In this document: positions 25,614-33,731 of the stretch, piece by piece
Layout: the number at the start of each line of letters is the position of its first letter
Position numbering within the stretch: position 1 is the stretch's first letter
Notes under the pieces: model-generated
Databases searched by the model: none
Told to the model about the DNA's origin: nothing
Seen by the model: the letters and a program-made list of their open reading frames with translations, nothing else
Made by a program: the position numbers and the translations under genes
IMG/VR virus record: IMGVR_UViG_3300044609_000483
Coordinates: 19,870-83,869 of that record
Source: a virus
Strand: one strand, 5' to 3'
Length of the DNA stretch: 64,000 bases

Positions 25614-26084
25614 TTAAAGTAGTTTTTGCATTATTTTGTTTATTTTTTTAAGGTTTTCAGTGATTTTTATATCATCCGTAAACTTACTATGTTCTTTAGA
25701 TGGTCTATTCATATCTGCTAACCAACCCATATCGTCATATACTTTACCATCAATTGGTTCTGGCATATGTTCAGTTTCAATCCTTTTTGTGAACGAATCC
25801 CCATTTCTCATACTCTCTAAGGTCCTATCGGTCCAACTTTTCATATAATCCGCACCATTTAAAATATATGGAGCGTCTTTTCCGTCCCCAGAATAATTAT
25901 CAAACCAATTTTTAATCCTCCCTAATTGTTGGTAAGTAACATACCCAGTATCTCTTAATTCTTGGTTTCTTTTATGTCCTTCAATCGAGGTGTCAGAATT
26001 AGGTAAGTGGTTAAAACAAATCCCTAAGTATTCAACTATCTCCTTTGGTAGATAAATAACTTGTCCATATAAATCTTTATTCAC
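25614..26084 (-). CDS. Conserved-looking phage protein of unknown function
   Basis: This 156-residue protein includes YGQVIYLPKEIVEYLGICFN, EGHKRNQELRDTGYVTYQQL and APYILNGADYMKSWTDRTLE, which look like well-conserved blocks of a folded protein. The C-terminus is helical (ENLKKINKIMQKLL). It overlaps the upstream gene by eight bases. The combination of helices and aromatic residues suggests a virion or DNA-packaging accessory; no motif is diagnostic. Confidence 0.55.
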   Translation of the reverse strand: MNKDLYGQVIYLPKEIVEYLGICFNHLPNSDTSIEGHKRNQELRDTGYVTYQQLGRIKNWFDNYSGDGKDAPYILNGADYMKSWTDRTLESMRNGDSFTKRIETEHMPEPIDGKVYDDMGWLADMNRPSKEHSKFTDDIKITENLKKINKIMQKLL

Positions 26085-27231
26085 CTTCTTTTAAATGTTT
26101 TATTAATTTATTTAAATCAATACCTTCTTTTTCTGCAATTTTCTTAATTGATTCTATATTTCTTAAAAGTATTTTACTTATTGGGGATTCATCGTCTTCA
26201 TCAGAATCTTTTTTTACAACATCCTCAGATTTTTTCTTTTTATCCAATAAGATTTCATCAATCATTTTTTTCATCTTATCTTTTCTAAGTTCGTTGATTC
26301 TCATTTTAACATCACAATCCTCACACTCACCATGTTTTTTTTCTTGTTTAAGTTCTACATCAAGTTCAGGGTCGTAACCAAAACTCATACATCTTTCATA
26401 TCTTTCAAACGGATCTTTTACCCCCAACTCTTCAAAAACCTCTAAACATTCATTAAATGAGTTTACATTTTCCATTTCCGCATACCCATAAGTGTCGGAG
26501 TAATTTTCTTCCTCTAATGGTGTTTTATTTTCTTTTGATTCCCCATAAAATATTCTAGCTCTTTGAGGGAACATACCGGTAGCGTTTCTAATTAATGCGG
26601 CTCTCTGGTCTTGTGTCCATTGAGTGTGTTGTCCCATATCTAAAATTGGTATGTTTGAAGAAGAAAAACTTCCATCCGCATCAACAAATTCATCTAATTC
26701 ACCACCTTCTTTTTCTTTCTTTTTATATTTTTCAGGTATTTTACTATTTAATCTAATACCCGCTTTATCCGCTAATGAAATTATAAATGGAGTTGCAATT
26801 GTTGATCCTGGAACCAATTGAAAAACAATAATTGGTATTAATTTTAAAATATCTTTTGATTGTGATTTAATAAAATCAACGTCCTCTTTATCTAATTTAA
26901 AATCACCCCCTTTAACAAATGAGGTTATTGATTTTGAAAGTATCTTCCCTAATAATTTTGTTTCAACCACCTCATCTTTAGTTGAGGAAACTAATTTTTT
27001 TAAATTTTTAGTTATAGAATCTAAACTTATTTTTCTACTATCTTTAAGGGTTTTTGAAATAAAATTTTTAACATTTTTTTCTTCTTTTTTAGGGAAGTCC
27101 ATTTTGTTATCTTCTTTCTTTGCCTCATTTAAATTTTCAGATACAGAATAATGCAAAGATATTTTATTCCCCCTATCCTTTAAAAAGAAATAATATGGTT
27201 TATTAAAATATTCTTTTTCAAACTCAATCAT
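26077..27231 (-). CDS. Virion-type protein with LETM1-like hydrophobic segment
   Basis: This 384-residue protein has an N-terminal 36-residue segment ending NLNE|A (34-36), a T4-style protease site. A Lys-rich helical region follows. At about residues 118-165 comes KSQSKDILKLIPIIVFQLVP and GSTIATPFIISLADKAGIRL, which resembles the LETM1 ribosome-binding-like segment (Dl.kLiPf...lvPg....P). The C-terminal half has CEDC and long charged helices (LRKDKMKKMIDEILLDKKKK). It is first in the leftward block and carries a TATTTATA box 13 nt upstream. It is probably an internal head protein; function unknown. Confidence 0.5.
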   Translation of the reverse strand: MIEFEKEYFNKPYYFFLKDRGNKISLHYSVSENLNEAKKEDNKMDFPKKEEKNVKNFISKTLKDSRKISLDSITKNLKKLVSSTKDEVVETKLLGKILSKSITSFVKGGDFKLDKEDVDFIKSQSKDILKLIPIIVFQLVPGSTIATPFIISLADKAGIRLNSKIPEKYKKKEKEGGELDEFVDADGSFSSSNIPILDMGQHTQWTQDQRAALIRNATGMFPQRARIFYGESKENKTPLEEENYSDTYGYAEMENVNSFNECLEVFEELGVKDPFERYERCMSFGYDPELDVELKQEKKHGECEDCDVKMRINELRKDKMKKMIDEILLDKKKKSEDVVKKDSDEDDESPISKILLRNIESIKKIAEKEGIDLNKLIKHLKEGE

Positions 27232-27244
27232 AAACAGTTTTTCA

Positions 27245-27252
27245 TATAAATA
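27245..27252 (-). promoter_or_regulatory. TATTTATA box, leftward arm of a divergent promoter
   Basis: GTATTTATA on the minus strand lies 13 nt before the ATG at 27231. A second copy on the plus strand begins 14 bases further right, giving a compact divergent late-promoter candidate. Confidence 0.5.
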
Positions 27253-27265
27253 CTTTGATTTGTTG

Positions 27266-27273
27266 TATTTATA
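27266..27273 (+). promoter_or_regulatory. TATTTATA box, rightward arm of a divergent promoter
   Basis: GTATTTATAAATA lies 10 nt before the ATG at 27284. Together with the minus-strand box at 27245 it faces the two first genes of opposite transcription blocks. Confidence 0.5.
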
Positions 27274-27283
27274 AATAAAAAGT

Positions 27284-29470
27284 ATGGCACAACAAAATAT
27301 TAACCAATACGTTTATAAAAAATATAATCTTAATATGATTTCTGATAGTATGGACATGTCCCTAACTTCAGATGAAAGGGATTATTATGAGGAGGTTATA
27401 TTTTCACCATATTTAATTGCAGAAACATATGGTAATAAGTTACCGGTATACTTTGATATTGATAACCCATTAACCGCACAGGATTTAACATTAACATATA
27501 AAAATTTTAACCCAAACAATATATTTGTTTCCCAAAATTATTATAACCCAAAAAAAGAAAATTTTTGTAATTATTCGGCATCAACCGTTTGTGATATTGG
27601 GTTAACAGGTATTGATAATGGTTTGGTTAATAAAATGTCTGGAGAAGAATTATTTTTTACAAATGGTTTATTTGACGACACCGTTAAATTTGATAGGTTA
27701 CACGTTGATAGAAGGTTAAAGTTAATACAAGTAACTGGTTATACTGGTGAATATAATAAATTTTCTGGTATATCTAATTATACCTTATATGAGGTTGTTA
27801 GTAAGATAGACCCAACCGCAGGTAAATACCACGAATTGTATGGTGGGTTCTATCAGGGATTTTATAAACTTTTTGGTTATGATTATGAAATTTTACCGGA
27901 AAGAATAAATAAAGGTTGGTCTGTTGAAATGGTTTTAAAACCAAGATTCTGCGATGAGTTTGGTCCCTCAACTGGAGAAACAACTTTAAATTTAATTTAT
28001 CCTGAAAACAAAAATACTTTTTTTTATTTGGGGACTAGGGCGGAAAATAAGTTTTATCATTACGCCGATGGAACACCAAATTGTTTTACCGGTTATACTA
28101 GAGTTACCACCCCTTTATCCAATTGTTTACAAACTTGCGCTTGTTGTAATGAAACTATAACAAATAGTAGATGTATTTTTGTGTATCCCCCAAGATCTAT
28201 AAATGGTCAATATGACCCTCATTTAAATTATGGTTGTGACAAATGTGGTGGGTTAACTGAAAAAAAATTAACTTGTGGGTGTGGATGTGGAGACTCCGCT
28301 TGTTTAACTTGTGGGTGGGAATGTTTTAATCACCCTTGTGTAACAATAATACCCCCAACACCTACACCAACACCTACACCAAGTCCAATACCAACTTGTG
28401 ATCACATTGTTCCGGTTTGTACTCCAAGTTGTGCTGTTTGCGATACTTGTTTGGATTGTTTGGATTGCACCCCAACAGGTTACACTTCAATTGAGGATAC
28501 TTGTGAGAAAGACCCTTTATATGATTCTATGTCAAATAATATTTCATTTAAATTATGTGGAGACCCTAAAAATCCTGGTATTGGAATTAAAGTTCTTAAG
28601 TTTACCGGAGATTGTATTACAACAGGAACCACAATAACAGGTCAAACATTTGTTACAGGTTATACAATACAAGAATGGTGTACTCCTCCAATATACTCTT
28701 ATTGTGAAAATATTAATCCAGAATTTTTAAATTTAGAACATTGGTTTTTACTTGATGTTGTATGGGAAAGATATTCATATTTGGACAATTGTGACTTATG
28801 GTACAGAGGTGGGTTAGGTAATATTACAAAAACAGAACCTTTAGAAAGTTTGGCAAACAATTCCGTTGAACTAATTAAACCTCCTTATACTAATGGGTTA
28901 AAAATAGAATTAAGTGTTGATATTGTTAACCTTAATTATAGTTGGATTGAAGATAAAAAATTTAGGGATGGTAGATTAAAAATATATGTTAACGGTAAAC
29001 TACATTATACAATTGAGGACTTTGAGGAAGTGATACCAAGAGCTTTAAATACCGATAAAGAAAAACAATTAGGGGTTCCTTTTAATATATCTTGGGGAGG
29101 GGGAACTCAGGGTCTTCACGAAAATTTAACATTTTCTTCTTGTACCCTTCCTTATAGTAATTATATTCAAGACCCAGAGTGTTTTCCAACATCAATTTTG
29201 TCCGGAACATCATTATCCGGATTAACAACAAATATTTTATTAGAAAAAGAATTTGGGGGTACTTTTGAAGGTGGTATTTCACAATTTAGAATGTATGTTG
29301 AACCAATAAATGCTTCAGAAATAAGACACAACTTTAATTTATTAAAGGAAAAATTTAGGATGTTTAACCCATTTTGTCCTGATTGTGATATAGTAGTTTG
29401 TGAACCAAATGATTTTACTTACACTATTGGGGGACATACCACAACCACCACAACAAGTTTTTTAATTTAG
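27284..29470 (+). CDS. Large virion structural protein with lectin-like folds and Cys-rich insert
   Basis: This 728-residue protein starts MAQQNINQYVYKKYNLNMIS. The first 260 residues and residues from about 415 onward are beta-rich with jelly-roll-like features (WSVEMVLKPRF, RLKIYVNGKLHYTIEDFEEV and a C-terminal GGTFEGGISQFRMYVEPINA), suggesting LamG/concanavalin-type modules. Between them, residues about 267-405 hold more than twenty cysteines in CxC and CxxC arrangements around a short PTPTPTPSP linker. The C-terminus ends in a Thr run. It is the first gene of the rightward fibre region. It is probably a neck, whisker or tail adhesin; the insert could bind metal or be cross-linked. Confidence 0.6.
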   Translation: MAQQNINQYVYKKYNLNMISDSMDMSLTSDERDYYEEVIFSPYLIAETYGNKLPVYFDIDNPLTAQDLTLTYKNFNPNNIFVSQNYYNPKKENFCNYSASTVCDIGLTGIDNGLVNKMSGEELFFTNGLFDDTVKFDRLHVDRRLKLIQVTGYTGEYNKFSGISNYTLYEVVSKIDPTAGKYHELYGGFYQGFYKLFGYDYEILPERINKGWSVEMVLKPRFCDEFGPSTGETTLNLIYPENKNTFFYLGTRAENKFYHYADGTPNCFTGYTRVTTPLSNCLQTCACCNETITNSRCIFVYPPRSINGQYDPHLNYGCDKCGGLTEKKLTCGCGCGDSACLTCGWECFNHPCVTIIPPTPTPTPTPSPIPTCDHIVPVCTPSCAVCDTCLDCLDCTPTGYTSIEDTCEKDPLYDSMSNNISFKLCGDPKNPGIGIKVLKFTGDCITTGTTITGQTFVTGYTIQEWCTPPIYSYCENINPEFLNLEHWFLLDVVWERYSYLDNCDLWYRGGLGNITKTEPLESLANNSVELIKPPYTNGLKIELSVDIVNLNYSWIEDKKFRDGRLKIYVNGKLHYTIEDFEEVIPRALNTDKEKQLGVPFNISWGGGTQGLHENLTFSSCTLPYSNYIQDPECFPTSILSGTSLSGLTTNILLEKEFGGTFEGGISQFRMYVEPINASEIRHNFNLLKEKFRMFNPFCPDCDIVVCEPNDFTYTIGGHTTTTTTSFLI

Positions 29471-29528
29471 TTACATATAAAATTTTCGTTTTTTTTTAGA
29501 TTAATTCTTTATTTATCTTTTATTGAGA

Positions 29529-29536
29529 TATTTATC
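29529..29536 (+). promoter_or_regulatory. TATTTATC box upstream of the first beta-roll fibre
   Basis: GATATTTATC lies 42 nt before the ATG at 29579, further away and with one mismatch to the usual box. The A-rich leader between them contains repeated AAACA units and no Shine-Dalgarno. Confidence 0.3.
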
Positions 29537-29578
29537 AAATAAAAGAAATTAAATAAACATTAAAAACAAACAAACAAA

Positions 29579-32500
29579 ATGGCTTTTGTAATAATTAACG
29601 ATTTAACTGGTGGAACTACATCTACCGTTAGATGTTCACAAGGAAATTCAGCTGCTGCGGTGTATTCAACGGTAAGTGGAGGTAGAGGAAATACTTCCAA
29701 TAATACTTACTCTATAATCGCCGGAGGAGCTTATAATAAATCAACCGGATATGGGTCAACCGTTGGTGGTGGTTCTTATAATAGTGCAATAGGTAGATAT
29801 TCTGTAATCGCTGGTGGTTATTGTAATACCGCAAATGATACAAAATCAATTGTACTTGGTGGTGATAATAACGTTTCTAGATCTGGTTCTACGGTAACAG
29901 GAGGAGATAACAATACCGGTCTTGGGTGTGATTCATTTATAGGTAATGGTGAATTTAATACAACTCTTGGTAATTATTCATCAGTTGTTGGTGGTTCTTA
30001 TAATACCGCAGTTGGAACTAGAAGTGTTGTACTTGGTGGTAGTAATATTATTGGTACTCAATCAAACACAGTATATGTGCCACAATTAAATGTTGATACT
30101 GTCGGGTCAACAACATCTCTAAATAATTTAGGAATAGATTTAAATGGAAACGTTGTTGTTGGTAATGATGTATTTGCAACAGGTCTTACTTTTAACAATA
30201 ACACAGGTTTATTAACTTTGAATAATAACAATGGTGTTAATCTAACAACTGGAGGATTTATTACTCAAGATGTATTTGCAACAGGTTTTACTTTTGACAC
30301 TAACACTGGTTTATTAACTTTAGATAACAACAATGGAGTTAGTTTAACAACTGGAGGATTTTTAACACAAGATATTTTTGTTACCGGAGGTACGTTAGAT
30401 TATAATACACAAACATTAACATTAGATAATAATGATGGTAGTAATGTTATTATTAATGGACTACAAGATTATTTCTTAACTGGTTTAACTTTTGATAATA
30501 GTGGATTCACATTAACGGCATCCGTTAACGATGGTAATTCTTATAGTGTAAGTTTAGGTATTTTAGCAACCGACTTAGGTTTAACCGGAGGTACTTACAA
30601 CCCTAATACTGGTGTTGTTACATTTACTAATACTTCTGGACAAACTGTTGACGTATCAGGTTTTACAACCGGATATACAGATGTTTTTTTAACTGGTGGA
30701 ACTTTTGCCGCTGGAGATTTAACTTTAATAAATACTGATGGTTCAACAGTAACAATCACAGGATTTACGGCATTAGATTCATATGTTACAGGAGGAACAT
30801 ATGATAACAATACGGGAACTTTAACGTTAGATAGTCAAATACAATCTGTTTTAATAACCGGGTTTACAACAGGGTTTACGGACATTTATGTTACCGGAAT
30901 GACTTTTGATACTCTTAATTATGATTTAACAATAGAAAGAAATGACGGATTTACCGATACGGTTAATTTAGGTATACTTTCTTCAGATATGACAATTACT
31001 GGAGGTACTTATGACCTTAACAGTGGTACCGCAACATTTACAAATAGTAGTGGAGGAACATTTAATGTTACCGGTTTCTTAACTGGATACACAGATGTTT
31101 ACGTAACTGGAGGATATTACACACCATCAACAGGAACAATAACAATACAACAACAAAACGGTACTGTTAATATTTCTGGAATTGATGACGCAGTTATTAT
31201 AGCGGGGACAGGAGGATCCTCAACAGTTAGAAAAAATAATAATAACAGTGCTTCGGGACAATATTCAACAGTAATTGGTGGTTATAATAACGTAGCAACA
31301 CAGTATGGTGCTACTGTTGGTGGAGGTGTATCCAACCTTGCAAACAGCGTTACCGATACAGTTGCGGGTGGTTATTTTAACTCTGCGACTGGTGCGTATT
31401 CATTTGTTGGTGGAGGTTATTCAAACCAAACACAAGGTTATATGTCAAGTATTGTTGGTGGTTGGGGTAATAAAACTTGTAATAATCAAGCTACTGTTGG
31501 TGGTGGGTGTTTTAACACATCATTAGGGGTTCAATCTTCAATTGGAGGTGGATGGAATAATACATCATTAGGGACTCAGTCATCAATTGGTGGTGGACTT
31601 TATAACATATCACTAGGGTGCTATTCATCAATTGGTGGTGGTGGATATAATAAATCAACTTGCGTAAGCGCATCAATTGGTGGTGGTTACAGTAATACAT
31701 CTTCTGGAGTATCAACAACAGTAAGTGGAGGTTACCGTAACGCAGCATCAATATGGAATTCAACAATTGGTGGTGGTGCGTGTAACACAACATTACCAAC
31801 CGCTTGTGGGTCAGTGATTAGTGGGGGTAGATTAAATACAACATCCGGTTTATATTCAATGATACTTGGTGGTTGTAATAATACCGCAGTTGGAACTAGA
31901 AGTGCAGTTGTTGGTGGTCAAAATATTATATCAACTAATAACGACACTGTTTACGTACCATATTTAAATATTCAAACAGTAGGAGCAACAACTCCAGTTT
32001 CAAACTTAGCGGTTGATGGTTCAGGTAATGTTGTTGTTGGTTCGTCAACAACAGATTATTTCTTAACTGGTTTAACATTTGACACTAGTGGATTTACATT
32101 AACGGCATCCGTTAACGATGGTAACGATTATACGGTAAGTTTAGGGATTTTAGCAACTGACTTAGGTTTAACCGGAGGTACATATAATTCTAGTACAGGT
32201 GTTGTAACATTTACAAACACATCTGGACAAACAGTTGATGTGTCAGGGTTTACAACTGGATACACTGATGTGTTCTTAACTGGTGGTACTTTTGCTGCTG
32301 GAGATTTAACTTTAACAAATACTGACGGATCAACAGTAACAATTACAGGATTCACAGATTACTATGTAACTGGTGGAACTTATTCTAATGGTTCAATAAC
32401 ATTAGATAGACAAAATGGTTCTGTTACAATAAATGGACTTTATACAGGTGGTACGGATACATTCTTAACCGGAGCTACTTATAGTGCGTCAACTGGAGAA

Positions 32501-33667
32501 TTAACATTACTCCAAAATAATGGACAAGCCCCAATCAGTGTATTAGGATTCCAAACATTAAATAATTTTGTAACTGGAGCAACATACTCTAACGGAACTT
32601 TAGATTTATCATTAAATAATGGAAACGTTGTTACCGCAACTGGTTTCTTAAATAATGATTATTATGTAACTGGAGGTACATTTGATAATAGTACTGGTAT
32701 CTTAAACTTAGAAAGACAAAACGGAACAGTTTCTATTGGTGGAATTACATTTACTGGATTAACTGGTGTTATAGTTGCGGGTACTGGAGTAGGTTCTTCA
32801 ATAAGGGCTGGAAACTCAAACATAGCTTCAGCAAATTCGTCAATTGCGTTAGGTTGTACTAACTCTTCATATTCTAACGGATCTTCAATTTTAGGTGGTT
32901 TTAATAACTATGCCGCTTCCCCTTATTCAACAATTGCGGGAGGTAGATCTAATACAAGTTCTGGATATTACTCATTTATTGGTGGTGGTTGTAGTAATAC
33001 ATCATCATGTTATCAAACCGTAGTTGGTGGGGGTATGTTAAATATTTCATCAGGGGTTTCAACCGTAGTTGCTGGTGGATTTAGTAACCAATCTTTAATA
33101 TGGAATTCAACAATTGGGGGTGGTGCTTGTAATATTAATACATTAACCGCTTGTGGTTCTGTGATTAGTGGAGGTAGATTAAACACAAACTCATGTCTTT
33201 ATGGGTCAATTGGGGGTGGTTATAATAATATGGTATTATCTCCATCATCTTTTGGTAGTATATTTGGTGGTTGTGGAAATAAAGTTTGTGGTCAGTATGG
33301 TTACATTGGTGGTGGTAGATCTAACGTTGTTAGATCATCGTCAACCAACGGTACTGTATCTGGAGGTTTATCTAACACATCGGTAGGTTTAAACGCAACT
33401 GTTGGTGGAGGAACTCTTAACACATCGGCAGGAGATTTCACATCAATTATCGGAGGGTGTTCAAACAAAGCGACTTGTATTCACTCACATATTGTTGGTT
33501 GTAATATAACTTCTGATAGACCATATCACACATATGTTAATAACTTTACTGTAAGTGGAGGTGGACAACCGACTACTGAAGTAAGAATGGATGGTTTACC
33601 AACTACTGATCCTGGGATAACCGGATACGTATGGAATGATAGTGGTACATTAAAAATATCTCTTTAA
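29579..33667 (+). CDS. Tail fibre/adhesin with three YadA-like beta-roll heads
   Basis: This 1362-residue protein begins MAFVIINDLTGG. It contains three blocks of 'S.vsGG..NtasG.yS.i.GG..N' repeats (about residues 20-165, 552-778, 1070-1317), typical of YadA/Hia-type trimeric adhesin heads. The first two are closed by a neck-like segment (DTVYVPYLNI...GNVVVG). They are joined by stalks (about 200-540 and 824-1063) of repeated 'D.fLTGGT...TLTLTNTDGSTVTITGF' strands. Two stalk segments are near-identical. The protein would form a trimeric rod for host adsorption. Ser, Thr and Asn are very abundant, making it a plausible glycan acceptor for the neighbouring TibC-like enzymes. A strong terminator follows. 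Confidence 0.8.
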   Translation: MAFVIINDLTGGTTSTVRCSQGNSAAAVYSTVSGGRGNTSNNTYSIIAGGAYNKSTGYGSTVGGGSYNSAIGRYSVIAGGYCNTANDTKSIVLGGDNNVSRSGSTVTGGDNNTGLGCDSFIGNGEFNTTLGNYSSVVGGSYNTAVGTRSVVLGGSNIIGTQSNTVYVPQLNVDTVGSTTSLNNLGIDLNGNVVVGNDVFATGLTFNNNTGLLTLNNNNGVNLTTGGFITQDVFATGFTFDTNTGLLTLDNNNGVSLTTGGFLTQDIFVTGGTLDYNTQTLTLDNNDGSNVIINGLQDYFLTGLTFDNSGFTLTASVNDGNSYSVSLGILATDLGLTGGTYNPNTGVVTFTNTSGQTVDVSGFTTGYTDVFLTGGTFAAGDLTLINTDGSTVTITGFTALDSYVTGGTYDNNTGTLTLDSQIQSVLITGFTTGFTDIYVTGMTFDTLNYDLTIERNDGFTDTVNLGILSSDMTITGGTYDLNSGTATFTNSSGGTFNVTGFLTGYTDVYVTGGYYTPSTGTITIQQQNGTVNISGIDDAVIIAGTGGSSTVRKNNNNSASGQYSTVIGGYNNVATQYGATVGGGVSNLANSVTDTVAGGYFNSATGAYSFVGGGYSNQTQGYMSSIVGGWGNKTCNNQATVGGGCFNTSLGVQSSIGGGWNNTSLGTQSSIGGGLYNISLGCYSSIGGGGYNKSTCVSASIGGGYSNTSSGVSTTVSGGYRNAASIWNSTIGGGACNTTLPTACGSVISGGRLNTTSGLYSMILGGCNNTAVGTRSAVVGGQNIISTNNDTVYVPYLNIQTVGATTPVSNLAVDGSGNVVVGSSTTDYFLTGLTFDTSGFTLTASVNDGNDYTVSLGILATDLGLTGGTYNSSTGVVTFTNTSGQTVDVSGFTTGYTDVFLTGGTFAAGDLTLTNTDGSTVTITGFTDYYVTGGTYSNGSITLDRQNGSVTINGLYTGGTDTFLTGATYSASTGELTLLQNNGQAPISVLGFQTLNNFVTGATYSNGTLDLSLNNGNVVTATGFLNNDYYVTGGTFDNSTGILNLERQNGTVSIGGITFTGLTGVIVAGTGVGSSIRAGNSNIASANSSIALGCTNSSYSNGSSILGGFNNYAASPYSTIAGGRSNTSSGYYSFIGGGCSNTSSCYQTVVGGGMLNISSGVSTVVAGGFSNQSLIWNSTIGGGACNINTLTACGSVISGGRLNTNSCLYGSIGGGYNNMVLSPSSFGSIFGGCGNKVCGQYGYIGGGRSNVVRSSSTNGTVSGGLSNTSVGLNATVGGGTLNTSAGDFTSIIGGCSNKATCIHSHIVGCNITSDRPYHTYVNNFTVSGGGQPTTEVRMDGLPTTDPGITGYVWNDSGTLKISL
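30467..30769 (+). repeat. 303-bp direct repeat, copy 1 (stalk module)
   Basis: The sequence encodes DYFLTGLTFDNSGFTLTASV and continues to TDGSTVTITGFT. It is repeated in frame at 32054-32356, with six amino-acid differences in 101. It reflects a recent internal duplication in the fibre gene. Confidence 0.85.
32054..32356 (+). repeat. 303-bp direct repeat, copy 2 (stalk module)
   Basis: Second copy of the stalk module that begins at 30467, offset by 1587 bases. Synonymous differences are scattered, so the copies are no longer identical at DNA level. Confidence 0.85.
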
Positions 33668-33673
33668 CAAAAT

Positions 33674-33700
33674 AACCCCCAGGGAAACTTGGGGGTTTTT
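33674..33700 (+). terminator. Rho-independent terminator after the first fibre
   Basis: The stem AACCCCCA / TTGGGGGTT with a short loop is followed by a T-run. It separates the two beta-roll fibre genes. Confidence 0.9.
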
Positions 33701-33731
33701 AAAAATAAAAAATTAATAAAAAAAAATAAAA

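Noticed and set aside
29579-33667. Short open frames in other frames rich in H/Q/L/Y (for example near 31512-31799)
   Set aside because: Shadows of the beta-roll repeats; composition follows the repeated Ser/Gly/Asn codons of the true frame.
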